A DNA stretch of 64,000 nucleotides from Amycolatopsis xylanica. Its GTDB lineage: Bacteria > Actinomycetota > Actinomycetes > Mycobacteriales > Pseudonocardiaceae. Location of the stretch: positions 682,001-746,000 of the forward strand of contig NZ_FNON01000003.1 of the NCBI RefSeq assembly GCF_900107045.1, read 5' to 3'. Of this stretch, positions 17,542-27,521 are shown in pieces. The notes below the pieces were generated by a model. The model was not told the origin of the DNA, made no database searches, and saw nothing but the letters and a program-made list of their open reading frames with translations. Made by a program: the position numbers and the translations under genes. How positions within the stretch are numbered: position 1 is the first letter of the stretch; the number at the start of each line of letters is the position of its first letter.

Positions 17542-20500
17542 TCACACACTCTTTCCCACCGGGTGGAAGGTGATGACCCGGTTTCCATCATGGGAATCTA
17601 CCGTCACCCTGAACCTGGCGTGCATACCGTTCACGGTTCCACGACGTTCATACACTTGGATTCTCTTGCTGGGATCGGATATCCGTTCCCCTCGGCGAAC
17701 CAGATCCGTCGCCGCCCGGTGAACCTGCTCTCGCGTGGTTCCAGGTGGCATGAGATCGCCATGACCGCTGGGATGATTCCCTGAAATATGGCGTGCATCG
17801 ATGTGCTGCCAACCTTCTTTGAGGTTACCGTCCTCGATGCGCGGACGTTGCCTGCAGGGCGCGAGACCGAACGGGTCGATCCAGTGCATCGGGTTGTCCA
17901 CATAGGATCGCGGGTTCGGCCCCGCCGCGAGTCCCAGTGGATCGGTGCTGATGTAGCGGCCCGTCTCGGGATCATAGTGACGGAAGTAGTTGTAGCAGAG
18001 GCCGCTTTCCTCGTCGTAATACTGGCCGGGGAACCTCAGTGCGGTCGTCGGGCCTGCCGCCAGGCCGGCGACCATCTGGCCCCATAGCGTGGTGTGCGCT
18101 TCCCAGACCAGGTTGCCGGACACGTCGACCATCTCGGCCGGGCTTCCGATCAGATCGGTGATGATCGAGTAGAACCGGCGATCCGCCTCATCCTGAGTCA
18201 GTTCGATCTGAGCGAGCGGTCGCAAACCATCCGTACCCCATTCCCAGGCGGTCGTTCGACCGGCAGAGTCGATTTGTTCCGCGAGAACCCCGCCATCCCA
18301 GACGAAATCGACCCGCCCGGCGACCACGTCGTCCTCGCCGAGCAAGAGTTTGGCCATACGCCGTCCGAGCGGATCGTAGACATATTTCCATCGCGCTCCG
18401 TCAGGAGTCACCACACCGACCAACCGGTCTTCGGAATCCCAATCATAATGCCAGGTTGCGGGCTTGGCAGAGAGCCGCTTCTTGCTACGTTGAACCAATC
18501 GCCCTTGAGCGTCATGCCGAAGTAGCGTGGCACCCGCACGCTCCAGCAAATTCCCTCGATACTCACGAGGACCTTGCGCCGCGGTGTCGTGCCCCGGCCA
18601 CGAACCCCCGGTGACGTTGCCCATCGCGTCATACGCGTACTGCTCAGCCCAGTCTGCTCCCCGAACCGCGGTGACCCTGCCGATCAGGTCCAGCGAATAA
18701 TCCCGCCTGCCACGGTTCTGGTCGTCGACGCTTCGGACGAAACCATCCTGCCGATAGTGGTAGCGGCGGCTTTGCAAGACTTTCGCGCGGGCACCGGATT
18801 CAGGGAACTGACCACGCACCGTTGACACGGTTTGCGATACGAGCCGATGGTTACTATCCCAGCCTTGCGCGACAATCGTTCCGGTGTCAAGAAGACGCTC
18901 AGTCTCCCTGCCTGCGAGGTCGTAGCCGAACGTAAAGGTTCGCCCCGCGGTACGCAAAGCGGACGGGCGCAATTGTCCTTCGTAGACCCATTCGGCGTCG
19001 ACTCCGGACGGAGTGCGCCTGTGCGTGCGCCTACCCAGCAGGTCGTAGGCCGACTCCAACCGCCTGCCATTGACCACCTCGGCACGAATCCGCCCCAGCG
19101 CGTCCCGCTCGAACTCGACCACGGCGTCGGCGTTCGACGCCCCCACCATGCGGCCGGCCCTGTCGAACACGAAGGTGGACACGCCTTCCCGTGAGCGGCG
19201 GGCGATCAGGTTACCCATGCCGTCGTAGTCGAATTCGGCCACATCACCGGCGCCGTTGACCACCTCGATCAGCTGCCCGGCCGCGTCATGGGCATAGGTC
19301 GTTCGGCGGCCGTCAAAGTCGATCTCTTCAACCCGACGACCCGTCGCGTCGTAGCGGTAGCGCCAGACCTGCCCGGCGGCATTCGTCACCGCGGTCAGGT
19401 TCAAGTTCGCGTCGTACTCGAAGTCAAGACGAGAACCGTCCGCACGTGTCTCAGCGCGCACCAGATCGAAGAAGGTGAATTCGCTGACCGTGCGGTTGCC
19501 CAGCGCATCGATGTGCTCTGTCCGATTCCCTTCACCGTCATACCGCCAATGCTCGACCTCACCGCCCGGCAGTACCCTTGAGGCGAGATTTCCCTCAACC
19601 GTCCACACGAACCTCGTTTCACCGCCGACCGCGTCGACGATCAAAGTCGGCCTGCCGAACTGGTCACGGTGGTACCGCGTGATGGCGCCATGCGCATCGG
19701 TCACAGAGCTGGTCAGTCCCAACGAGTCCGCCTCGAGCACGAGCACGTGCCCGAGCGCGTCGATGATCTCCACGACCCCACCGTGGTCGTCATACCGGTA
19801 GCGAGTGGTCGCTCCCAGGGGATCCTCTACCAAGACCAGGTTGCCACGTTCGTCATACTCCTGGCGCCAAGTCGCACCATCGGGATCGATCACAGTAACG
19901 GGGAGGCCTAAGTCTCCGTACGAAATACTCTTCGAGGATCCGTCGGGGTGAATCAACTCGACCACGCGACCATCGTCGTCATACCGGAATCGGGTGGTGC
20001 GGCCTAGTTCGTCCGTACGCGAGAGCAATCTGTCATAACGATCCCACTCGCGCAGAACAATTTCACCGTCCGGCGCGATCTCTTTGACTATCTGATTGCG
20101 CTCGTTGCAGTGAAATGTGCTCCGGTTCCCCAGCGAGTCGACGAATCCGGTAACGCGACTTCGTTGATCGTAGGTGAAGGTCCCACTCAGGAAACCACCT
20201 TCACCTTCATTGGCCACACAACGCCCTTCACCGTCATACAGATACCGGTACCACCGACCATTGCGGTCAACCCAGCGAACGATCCGCCCCGCGTCGTCAT
20301 AGTCGAATTCGATCGGCAAACCAGAAGAATTCCGCACCGCGACCAGGCGATTCTTGGCATTGTACCGGTAGCCGGCCAGTGGAATCTCGGTGTCGCCATC
20401 CGATTTGAGCACGAGCTCCACGACCAACCCGGCCCGGGTTCCGACATGTATGCGGTAACCTCCGGAGTGACGGACTCCCGTAATGGTGTCACCGACGTAG

Positions 20501-21996
20501 TCGAACCGTATCGAATTGCCGTTTCGATCGATGATCGCGGCCATCTTGGCGACTCCGGCACCAGCGGTCGCGAAGTGCAGAGTGCGCCCGAGCTCGGGTT
20601 GCTCGATTCGATACTCGCCGTCGGATGCCCGCACAAGCGGCCAACGCTTACCCTCGGCCGCCAGCACCGGCCGTTCATCGGCGACCGGGTGCGGATAAAC
20701 CAGGATCACCCCGTCGGGTGCGACATAGCAAACGCCCAATTCGTCGATCTCCAGCCGTTGATCCAGCGTGGAGGCCCAAGACGGACCGAACAACCGCCCG
20801 GCTCGATACGACGAAACGTGCGTCCGCTCCAGCACGAGCGGCAGCAATCCCGGCAGGTCCACATCAGTCTGCCCGAGCACCATCTCGCCGGTAGCGACGT
20901 CGATCGGATCGTTCTTGCAGAAGCGCCCATCGAGCGGCGTCGCGGTATCCCGCGGGTTCGCGGCCTGGTCCCGCGCCGAGCCCGGTCGAGCCGACCGATC
21001 GGGCGTGCCGAAACCATCGCCACGAGAAGCCTGCGTCCCACCGGCCGGATCATCCGTTTTGGACGAAGATGGCGTTGTGTCGGCGGTGTCGTGCGTCTTG
21101 GCCGACGAAGGCGATGTGCCGTCGGTGTCGTGCGTGCTCGACGGGCTCGTGGGCTCCTTCGGAGCGTCCACATCGGTCTTGCCTGCCTTGCGTGCGGCAG
21201 AGGGCGAAGTCGCGCCATCCGCCTTGCGCCCAAGCTTCTTCGCCAGCTTCGAGAGCTTCTCGATGATCTCGCCGAGCTTGTCGACGATCTTGCGAACCTT
21301 GGGCCCCACGTTGCTGATCGTCTTGACCAGCTTCCGAATCACCTGCGAGACCTTCGAGATGGTCGACGTGATCGCCGCCGTCGCCTGCGCTGCCACCAGC
21401 GGCGTCGCGAACCCGAGCGTGCACGCCTCCTCCAGCGCCCAGGTGATCAGCTTGCCCACCAGCTCGGCGATCAGGTCGCGGACGGTCTCGCGGACCGCCG
21501 CCACGACCTGGCCCATGACCATCACGCCGGTCGAGATGCCGTCGCACAGCGACGCCGCGCCCGCGACCGCGTCGACCTGCTCGGCGACCTCGCCACGGTA
21601 GGCGTCACCGGCCGCGCCGGACCAGCCGGCGGTCCCGCCCTTGGCCTCATTGGACAGATCACCCGCGATCGCGGTGACTTCGCGAGCCACGTTCGCCCAG
21701 GTGTCCGAAAAGGACTGGATCACCGGCGGATTCCCCGCCAGCCAATCCAGACAGTCCTTGAGCGGCTTGACGTGCTCGATCAGCCACGAGACCCCGTACT
21801 GCGCGAGTGTCCCGATCGGATCGATGGCCAGCGACAGCACCTCGAGGCCGACGCCGACCGCGCCGAGGCCGCCTTCGACCCACGAACCGTCCTTCACGCC
21901 CGAAGCCAGGTCGTTGGCCGACTCCAGGATCCCGATCCCCGTCACTCCGGTCGTCTGCGACTGCGCCTGCGCGACGAGCGGATTCCCCTCCGGCAT
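17542..21996 (-). CDS. Rhs/YD-repeat polymorphic toxin, type VII secretion-associated
   Basis: 1484 residues. The N-terminal ~250 are helical with a WxG-like 'AGWSGAAGDAYRGEV' turn, then a Lys-rich coiled segment and a Ser/Thr/Asp-rich linker (about 255-350). A DUF6531-like Rhs entry module starts at 'NDPIDVATGEMVLGQTDVDL', followed by about 20 YD repeats ('YDDDGRVVELIHPDG' type). The Rhs core ends with 'RYISTDPLGLAAGPNPRSYV' and the pre-toxin motif 'NPMHWIDPFGL'. The last 104 residues (1381-1484) are the variable toxin tip, with 'GWQHIDARHI' and 'RVITFHPVG'. YbaB/EbfC-like and EspC-like genes precede it in the same operon, suggesting type VII export. Confidence 0.9.
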   Translation of the reverse strand: MPEGNPLVAQAQSQTTGVTGIGILESANDLASGVKDGSWVEGGLGAVGVGLEVLSLAIDPIGTLAQYGVSWLIEHVKPLKDCLDWLAGNPPVIQSFSDTWANVAREVTAIAGDLSNEAKGGTAGWSGAAGDAYRGEVAEQVDAVAGAASLCDGISTGVMVMGQVVAAVRETVRDLIAELVGKLITWALEEACTLGFATPLVAAQATAAITSTISKVSQVIRKLVKTISNVGPKVRKIVDKLGEIIEKLSKLAKKLGRKADGATSPSAARKAGKTDVDAPKEPTSPSSTHDTDGTSPSSAKTHDTADTTPSSSKTDDPAGGTQASRGDGFGTPDRSARPGSARDQAANPRDTATPLDGRFCKNDPIDVATGEMVLGQTDVDLPGLLPLVLERTHVSSYRAGRLFGPSWASTLDQRLEIDELGVCYVAPDGVILVYPHPVADERPVLAAEGKRWPLVRASDGEYRIEQPELGRTLHFATAGAGVAKMAAIIDRNGNSIRFDYVGDTITGVRHSGGYRIHVGTRAGLVVELVLKSDGDTEIPLAGYRYNAKNRLVAVRNSSGLPIEFDYDDAGRIVRWVDRNGRWYRYLYDGEGRCVANEGEGGFLSGTFTYDQRSRVTGFVDSLGNRSTFHCNERNQIVKEIAPDGEIVLREWDRYDRLLSRTDELGRTTRFRYDDDGRVVELIHPDGSSKSISYGDLGLPVTVIDPDGATWRQEYDERGNLVLVEDPLGATTRYRYDDHGGVVEIIDALGHVLVLEADSLGLTSSVTDAHGAITRYHRDQFGRPTLIVDAVGGETRFVWTVEGNLASRVLPGGEVEHWRYDGEGNRTEHIDALGNRTVSEFTFFDLVRAETRADGSRLDFEYDANLNLTAVTNAAGQVWRYRYDATGRRVEEIDFDGRRTTYAHDAAGQLIEVVNGAGDVAEFDYDGMGNLIARRSREGVSTFVFDRAGRMVGASNADAVVEFERDALGRIRAEVVNGRRLESAYDLLGRRTHRRTPSGVDAEWVYEGQLRPSALRTAGRTFTFGYDLAGRETERLLDTGTIVAQGWDSNHRLVSQTVSTVRGQFPESGARAKVLQSRRYHYRQDGFVRSVDDQNRGRRDYSLDLIGRVTAVRGADWAEQYAYDAMGNVTGGSWPGHDTAAQGPREYRGNLLERAGATLLRHDAQGRLVQRSKKRLSAKPATWHYDWDSEDRLVGVVTPDGARWKYVYDPLGRRMAKLLLGEDDVVAGRVDFVWDGGVLAEQIDSAGRTTAWEWGTDGLRPLAQIELTQDEADRRFYSIITDLIGSPAEMVDVSGNLVWEAHTTLWGQMVAGLAAGPTTALRFPGQYYDEESGLCYNYFRHYDPETGRYISTDPLGLAAGPNPRSYVDNPMHWIDPFGLAPCRQRPRIEDGNLKEGWQHIDARHISGNHPSGHGDLMPPGTTREQVHRAATDLVRRGERISDPSKRIQVYERRGTVNGMHARFRVTVDSHDGNRVITFHPVGKSV

Positions 21997-22007
21997 TCAA
22001 AGCCCCC

Positions 22008-22325
22008 TCAGTACACCGGCCCGGCCTTCTTGATCGCGTCGGCCGTGGCGTCTTCCTGCTTCTCGTACGCGGACACGGCGTCGCGGACCTTGGCCGCGGT
22101 GCCGTTGATCGACTCGGACGCGGTCTGGAGCGCGCGCACGCCCATTTGCTCGAACGGGTCGAGCATCATGGCGAACGGCTGGCAGATGACGCCGTACGCG
22201 CTGTTGTCCATCGTGACCTGCTGGGCGGCCTCGACCGCCGTCTTCATGCGGTCGGCCAGGCCGTCGACCTTGCCCGCGTGTCCGCCGAGCTCGTCGCCGA
22301 GTACGCGGTATCCACCGTCTGGCAT
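22008..22325 (-). CDS. EspC/WXG100-like small secreted-type protein
   Basis: 105 residues, all-helical. 'DGGYRVLGDELGGHAGKVDGL' leads into a helix-turn-helix hairpin and a C-terminal 'AVSAYEKQEDATADAIKKAG', like the actinobacterial EspC/ESX-1 substrate relatives (DUF2580 type). The ATG at 22325 is preferred to the TTG 6 nt upstream because AAGGGA lies at the right distance. Its gene is 11 bp upstream of the Rhs toxin start, with GAGGGGG between. It probably acts as a type VII partner or targeting factor for the Rhs protein. Confidence 0.75.
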   Translation of the reverse strand: MPDGGYRVLGDELGGHAGKVDGLADRMKTAVEAAQQVTMDNSAYGVICQPFAMMLDPFEQMGVRALQTASESINGTAAKVRDAVSAYEKQEDATADAIKKAGPVY

Positions 22326-22327
22326 GT

Positions 22328-22858
22328 TCAATCCCTTCGCAGGAACGACTGGTCGCCGAAGTCGTCGTCATCCGGCGGCGCGGGGCGGGTCGGGCGCGGG
22401 GGCGCGGGCGGCGCCTTGGGAGCGGGTGGCTCCTCCTCCGCGGCCTCGAAGAGCTGGCGGCGCGGCGGCTCGGGCGTAGACGGCTCATCCTCGGGCGGGG
22501 CGGGCGGGAAGTTGTCGACCGCCGTGGCCACGATGTGGCGGGACGTGTCGTCTTCCCCGACCGTCTCCGCGACGATCTGGGCCATGCGTTCCGGATACTT
22601 GGACTGGGCCTTCTGGATCGCCTTCATGACGTTGGCGGCGATCTCGTCGGGCGCCATGGCGCGGACGCCTTCGGTCATCTTGATCGCGGTCGGCAACCCG
22701 TTGTGACCCACCGTCACGGCCACCGCGCCGTTCGCCACTGATTCGGTGATCGAGATCTGCTGGACCTGCGCCTGCATCGCCTCGTACCGCTGTGACTTCG
22801 CGACCGCGTCGCGCTCCCAGTCGTCGACCATGCGCTCGACGTCAGACAAGTCGGACAC
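22328..22858 (-). CDS. YbaB/EbfC-like protein with proline-rich tail
   Basis: 176 residues if started at the GTG at 22858; a GTG 3 nt upstream is possible. GAGGGGG precedes both. The first ~105 residues have the YbaB/EbfC fold pattern: a coiled helix ('DVERMVDDWERDAVAKSQRY'), strands ('GAVAVTVGHNGLPTAIKM') and a closing helix. The tail is Pro/Glu-rich and ends in Asp/Arg. In actinobacteria such YbaB-like genes commonly precede EspC- and toxin-like type VII substrates, as here. Whether it binds DNA or acts as a secretion chaperone is unknown. Confidence 0.75.
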   Translation of the reverse strand: MSDLSDVERMVDDWERDAVAKSQRYEAMQAQVQQISITESVANGAVAVTVGHNGLPTAIKMTEGVRAMAPDEIAANVMKAIQKAQSKYPERMAQIVAETVGEDDTSRHIVATAVDNFPPAPPEDEPSTPEPPRRQLFEAAEEEPPAPKAPPAPPRPTRPAPPDDDDFGDQSFLRRD

Positions 22859-23095
22859 CACTCCCCCTCTCGGCCGGAACCTGGGACGTACCTGGTGATC
22901 CGGCGGTTCCCTTGCAGGCTGCATCATCACGCGATGTGACGTCCATCCCCCATCTGGATCGACCCAGTGACTCAGGTCTTAGTGCGCCACGCCTCACACA
23001 TGCCAGTTCCGTAACACGCTCGTAGCGGAGGGGGTTAGCCTGGTAGGCGCATCAACGGACTTCAAGATCGAGACGGATAGAGGCGAGCCCAAGCC

Positions 23096-26000
23096 GTGTC
23101 CAGCAGCAGCCCTGCGTCACAGTTCGGCCCCAATGAGTGGCTGGTCGAGGAAATGTACGACCAGTTCCTGGCCGACCCCTCCTCAGTAGATGCCGCGTGG
23201 CATGACTTCTTCGCGGATTTCACGCCGACGCAGGCAGCGGGCACGGGGAACGGCCAGGCCGCCGCGCCCGCCGCACCAGCGGCGGAGAAGCCGGCGGCCA
23301 AGCCCGCCACCCCGGCGCCCGCCAAGGCCGCCGCCCCGGCACCCGCGCCCGCCAAGGCCGCGGCACCCGCCAAGGCACCGGCGCCCGCGCCTGCCCAGGC
23401 GCCCGCGCCCAAGGCCGAGCCGAAGCCGGCGGCCGCGAAGGCCGCCCCCGCGGCCAAGGAAGAGCCGGAGTCGAAGCAGCTCCGCGGCGCCGCCGCCGCG
23501 ATCGCGAAGAACATGGACGCCTCGCTGTCCGTGCCCACCGCGACCAGCGTGCGGGCGGTCCCGGCCAAGCTGATGGCCGACAACCGCATCGTCATCAACA
23601 ACCACCTCAAGCGCACCCGCGGCGGGAAGATCTCCTTCACGCACCTCATCGGGTACGCGATGGTGCGCGCGCTGCGTGACTTCCCGAACATGAACCGGCA
23701 CTACCAGGTGATCGACGGCAAGCCGTTCGCCATCACGCCGGAGCACGTGAACTTCGGTCTCGCGATCGACATGAAGGGCAAGGAAGGCGCCCGCACGCTC
23801 GTCGTGGCCTCGATCAAGGCCACCGAGAACATGAGCTTCATGCAGTTCTGGCAGGCCTACGAGGACATCGTCAAGAAGGCCCGCAACAACAAGCTCACCG
23901 CGGACGACTTCTCGGGCACCACGATCTCGCTGACCAACCCCGGGGGCATCGGCACCAACCACTCCGTGCCGCGCCTGCAGGCGGGCCAGGGCGCGATCAT
24001 CGGCGTCGGCGCCATGCAGTACCCGGCCGCGTTCGAGGGCACCAGCGAGAAGACGCTGGTCGACCTCGCTGTGAGCAAGATCATGACGCTCACCTCGACC
24101 TACGACCACCGCATCATCCAGGGCGCGGAGTCCGGCGAGTTCCTCAAGCGCATCCACCAGCTGCTGCTCGGCGAGGACGGCTTCTACGACGACGTCTTCA
24201 CCTCGCTGCGCCTGCCGTACGAGCCGATCCGCTGGGTCGCCGACCTGCCGGACGGCCCGGTCGACAAGACCGCCCGCGTGATCGAGCTGATCGACGCGTT
24301 CCGGATGCGCGGTCACCTGATGGCCGACACCGACCCGCTGAACTACCGCCAGCGCAGCCACGCCGACCTCGACGTGCTCAGCCACGGCCTCACCCTGTGG
24401 GACCTCGACCGCGAGTTCCCGGTCGGCGGCTTCGCAGGCCAGGAGCGCATGAAGCTGCGCGACATCCTCGGCGTGCTGCGCAACTCGTACTGCCGCACGG
24501 TCGGCATCGAGTACACGCACATCCTCGACCCCGAGGAGCGGCGCTGGATCCAGAACCGCGTCGAAGTGCCGCACGAGAAGCCGGACCCCGCCGTCCAGAA
24601 GTACGTGCTGTCGAAGCTCAACGCCGCCGAGGCGTTCGAGACCTTCCTGCAGACCAAGTACGTCGGCCAGAAGCGGTTCTCGCTCGAAGGCGGCGAGACG
24701 GCGATCCCGCTGCTCGACACCATCCTCGACAAGGCCGCCGAGCACGAGCTCGACGAGGTCGTCATCGGCATGCCGCACCGCGGCCGCCTGAACGTGCTGG
24801 CCAACATCGTCGGCAAGCCGATCGCGCAGATCTTCCAGGAGTTCGAGGGCAACCTCGACCCTGGCCAGGCGCACGGCTCCGGCGACGTGAAGTACCACCT
24901 CGGCGCCGAGGGCAAGTACTTCCGGATGTTCGGCGACGGCGAGACCAAGGTGTCGCTGACCGCGAACCCGTCGCACCTCGAGACGGTCGACCCGGTGCTC
25001 GAGGGCATCGTCCGCGCCAAGCAGGACCTGCTGGACAAGGGTGGCTCCGGCTTCACCGTGCTGCCGGTCCTGATGCACGGCGACGCGGCCTTCGCGGGCC
25101 AGGGCGTCGTCGCCGAGACGCTGAACCTCGCGCTCCTGCGCGGGTACCGCACCGGCGGCACCGTGCACGTGATCGTCAACAACCAGGTCGGCTTCACCAC
25201 CGCCCCGGAGCACTCCCGGTCGAGCCAGTACGCGACCGACGTGGCGAAGATGATCGGCTCGCCGATCTTCCACGTCAACGGCGACGACCCCGAGGCCGCG
25301 CATTGGGTGGCCAAGCTGGCCGTCGACTACCGCCAGGCGTTCCACAAGGACGTCGTGATCGACATGATCTGCTACCGCCGCCGCGGCCACAACGAGGGCG
25401 ACGACCCCTCGATGACCCAGCCGGCGATGTACGACATCATCGACACGAAGCGCTCGGTGCGGAAGACCTACACCGAGTCGCTGATCGGCCGCGGCGACAT
25501 CTCCGTCGAGGAGGCCGAGGCCGCGCTGCGTGACTTCTCCAGCCAGCTGGAGCACGTGTTCAACGAGGTCCGCGAGCTCGAGAAGCACCCGGCCAAGGCG
25601 AGCCCGTCGGTCGAGGAGGAGCAGCAGGTCCCCGCGAAGGTGCCGACGGCGATCACCAACGAGACCGTCGAGCGCATCGGCGACGCGTTCGTCAACGTGC
25701 CGGACGGCTTCACCCCGCACCCGCGCGTCAAGCCGGTCATGGAGCGCCGCCACAAGATGTCCCGCGAAGGCGGCATCGACTGGGCGTTCGGCGAGCTGCT
25801 GGCGTTCGGCTCGCTGGCGATGGAGAACCGCCTGGTGCGGCTGTCCGGCCAGGACTCGCGCCGTGGCACGTTCACCCAGCGCCACTCGGTGCTCATCGAC
25901 CGCAAGACCGGCCAGGAGTACTCGCCGCTGCAGAACCTGGCCGACGGCCAGGGCCGCGTGATGATCTACGACTCGGCGCTGTCCGAGTACGCGGCGGTCG

Positions 26001-26803
26001 GCTTCGAGTACGGCTACTCGGTGGCCAACTCCGAGGCGCTGGTCATGTGGGAAGCGCAGTTCGGTGACTTCGTCAACGGCGCGCAGACCGTGATCGACGA
26101 GTACATCTCGTCCGGCGAGGCCAAGTGGGGCCAGCGCTCCGACGTCGTGCTGCTGCTGCCGCACGGCCACGAGGGCCAGGGCCCCGACCACACCTCCGGC
26201 CGCATCGAGCGCTTCCTCCAGCTGTGCGCGGAGGGCTCGATGACGGTGGCGGTCCCGTCGACCCCGGCGAACTACTTCCACCTCCTGCGCCGCCACGCGC
26301 TGGACGGCGTGAACCGGCCGCTGGTGGTCTTCACCCCCAAGTCGATGCTGCGCAACAAGGCCGCCACCTCGGCGGTCGACGACTTCACCGGCGCGACGAA
26401 GTTCATGTCGGTCATCGACGACGTGGAGGTCGCACCGGAGAAGGCCCGCAAGGTGCTCCTGACCTCGGGCAAGCTCTACTGGGAGCTCGTCGCCGAGCGC
26501 GCCAGGCGTGAGGCGGACGACGTCGCGATCGTGCGCATCGAGCAGTACTACCCGCTGCCCAAGAAGAAGCTGCTGGCCGCGCTCGAGCGCTACACCGGCG
26601 CGACCGAGATCGCCTGGGTCCAGGAGGAGCCGGAGAACCAGGGCGCGTGGCCGTTCTTCGGCCTCAACCTGCCCCGCAAGTTCCCGGAGGTCCTCTCGGG
26701 CCTGCAGGTCATCTCGCGCCGTCCGATGGCGGCGCCGTCGGCCGGGTCGTCGAAGGTGCACGAGGTCGAGCAGAAGGCCATCCTCGCGAAGGCCTTCGAG
26801 TAA
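23096..26803 (+). CDS. kgd: Multifunctional 2-oxoglutarate decarboxylase/dehydrogenase E1-E2 (Kgd/OdhA)
   Basis: 1235 residues from GTG at 23096. A short N-terminal segment ('[20 protein letters not shown]') precedes an Ala/Pro/Lys linker (about 47-120) and an E2-type succinyltransferase core (about 125-350, catalytic H338 in '[15 protein letters not shown]'), with no lipoyl domain. The thiamine-diphosphate E1 region (about 360-1235) carries '[18 protein letters not shown]' and '[11 protein letters not shown]'. This fused arrangement is the actinobacterial form that converts 2-oxoglutarate to succinyl-CoA with external E2/E3 and is restrained by the FHA protein GarA/OdhI. Monocistronic, ending in a strong terminator. 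Confidence 0.97.
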   Translation: MSSSSPASQFGPNEWLVEEMYDQFLADPSSVDAAWHDFFADFTPTQAAGTGNGQAAAPAAPAAEKPAAKPATPAPAKAAAPAPAPAKAAAPAKAPAPAPAQAPAPKAEPKPAAAKAAPAAKEEPESKQLRGAAAAIAKNMDASLSVPTATSVRAVPAKLMADNRIVINNHLKRTRGGKISFTHLIGYAMVRALRDFPNMNRHYQVIDGKPFAITPEHVNFGLAIDMKGKEGARTLVVASIKATENMSFMQFWQAYEDIVKKARNNKLTADDFSGTTISLTNPGGIGTNHSVPRLQAGQGAIIGVGAMQYPAAFEGTSEKTLVDLAVSKIMTLTSTYDHRIIQGAESGEFLKRIHQLLLGEDGFYDDVFTSLRLPYEPIRWVADLPDGPVDKTARVIELIDAFRMRGHLMADTDPLNYRQRSHADLDVLSHGLTLWDLDREFPVGGFAGQERMKLRDILGVLRNSYCRTVGIEYTHILDPEERRWIQNRVEVPHEKPDPAVQKYVLSKLNAAEAFETFLQTKYVGQKRFSLEGGETAIPLLDTILDKAAEHELDEVVIGMPHRGRLNVLANIVGKPIAQIFQEFEGNLDPGQAHGSGDVKYHLGAEGKYFRMFGDGETKVSLTANPSHLETVDPVLEGIVRAKQDLLDKGGSGFTVLPVLMHGDAAFAGQGVVAETLNLALLRGYRTGGTVHVIVNNQVGFTTAPEHSRSSQYATDVAKMIGSPIFHVNGDDPEAAHWVAKLAVDYRQAFHKDVVIDMICYRRRGHNEGDDPSMTQPAMYDIIDTKRSVRKTYTESLIGRGDISVEEAEAALRDFSSQLEHVFNEVRELEKHPAKASPSVEEEQQVPAKVPTAITNETVERIGDAFVNVPDGFTPHPRVKPVMERRHKMSREGGIDWAFGELLAFGSLAMENRLVRLSGQDSRRGTFTQRHSVLIDRKTGQEYSPLQNLADGQGRVMIYDSALSEYAAVGFEYGYSVANSEALVMWEAQFGDFVNGAQTVIDEYISSGEAKWGQRSDVVLLLPHGHEGQGPDHTSGRIERFLQLCAEGSMTVAVPSTPANYFHLLRRHALDGVNRPLVVFTPKSMLRNKAATSAVDDFTGATKFMSVIDDVEVAPEKARKVLLTSGKLYWELVAERARREADDVAIVRIEQYYPLPKKKLLAALERYTGATEIAWVQEEPENQGAWPFFGLNLPRKFPEVLSGLQVISRRPMAAPSAGSSKVHEVEQKAILAKAFE

Positions 26804-26820
26804 CCAGTCACCTCACAGAA

Positions 26821-26857
26821 AACGCCCCGGCCGGGTTTTCCCGGCCGGGGCGTTTTT
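26821..26857. terminator. Terminator between kgd and the convergent gene
   Basis: AACGCCCCGGCCGGG pairs perfectly with CCCGGCCGGGGCGTT around a TTTT loop and is followed by a T-run. It serves kgd and probably also the minus-strand gene ending at 26870. Confidence 0.92.
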
Positions 26858-26869
26858 TCACGCGATGGC

Positions 26870-27475
26870 CTAGCCCAGCGCCTCCGATGTCGCGACGGCC
26901 AGTGCCTTGACCTGCTCCCGGCATTTCTCCTGATCGGCCGAGTCGGGCCCCTTGGGCAGCGTGACGATGGCCTGAGCGCTGGCATTGCCTTGGTAGAAGC
27001 GGATAGCGCAGCGCGAAATGTAGTGCGGGTCGCTGACCCAGGCGGCCTTGGTGGCTCCAGCGAGCGCGTCGATCGCGACCGCGTTCTCCTTGGTGTTGAC
27101 CTCGAACGCGCCCTTCGCCGAGGCTTCGCCGCGTCCGCTGCCCGGCACGTTCGACCTGGTCAGGTAGAGCGTGACCGAACTCGAAGCCACGCCGGTGGCC
27201 GACCAGGCACACGAGACCACGGTCGTCGTGCTCTCCGGATCGGCCGTGCCCGACGGCCGGTCCGAGCTTTCGGTCAGCTTCGGCAAGGCGGTCCGCTTCG
27301 CGATGTCCGGGCACAGCGGCAGTGCCGGATACCGGTCGGGCACCACCGCCTGCGTGGCCACGGTGTCACCTTGGGCGGGCTCGTCCACGAACAGCAGGTA
27401 ACCACCGACGCCGAGCCCCGCCAGTACCACGAGCGCGCCGCTCACTGTCGCTACTTTGCCGATCCCCCAGTGCAT
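26870..27475 (-). CDS. Membrane-anchored protein, paralogue 1 of 3
   Basis: 201 residues, not recognised. One N-terminal transmembrane helix (about 9-30, 'VSGALVVLAGLGVGGYLLF') is followed by an exported domain. That domain shares a pattern with the next two genes: 'PDRYPALPLCPDI', an inner 'VVSCAW', 'NVPGSGRGEASAKGAFE', 'CAIRFYQGNASAQAIV', a late 'KCREQVKALAVATSEALG'. Four conserved cysteines suggest two disulfides. The ATG at 27475 is chosen because the helix begins there; no clear ribosome-binding site precedes it. Function unknown. Confidence 0.75.
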   Translation of the reverse strand: MHWGIGKVATVSGALVVLAGLGVGGYLLFVDEPAQGDTVATQAVVPDRYPALPLCPDIAKRTALPKLTESSDRPSGTADPESTTTVVSCAWSATGVASSSVTLYLTRSNVPGSGRGEASAKGAFEVNTKENAVAIDALAGATKAAWVSDPHYISRCAIRFYQGNASAQAIVTLPKGPDSADQEKCREQVKALAVATSEALG

Positions 27476-27521
27476 GCGAACACTGTATGTCCGTTGAGGA
27501 CGCCGGCCCAACCGAATTGGC

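Noticed and set aside
23183..26761. 1192-codon minus-strand frame antisense to kgd
   Set aside because: Kgd is certain on the plus strand; the antisense product is Arg/Leu/Val/His-rich without domains, a typical shadow of GC-rich codon bias.
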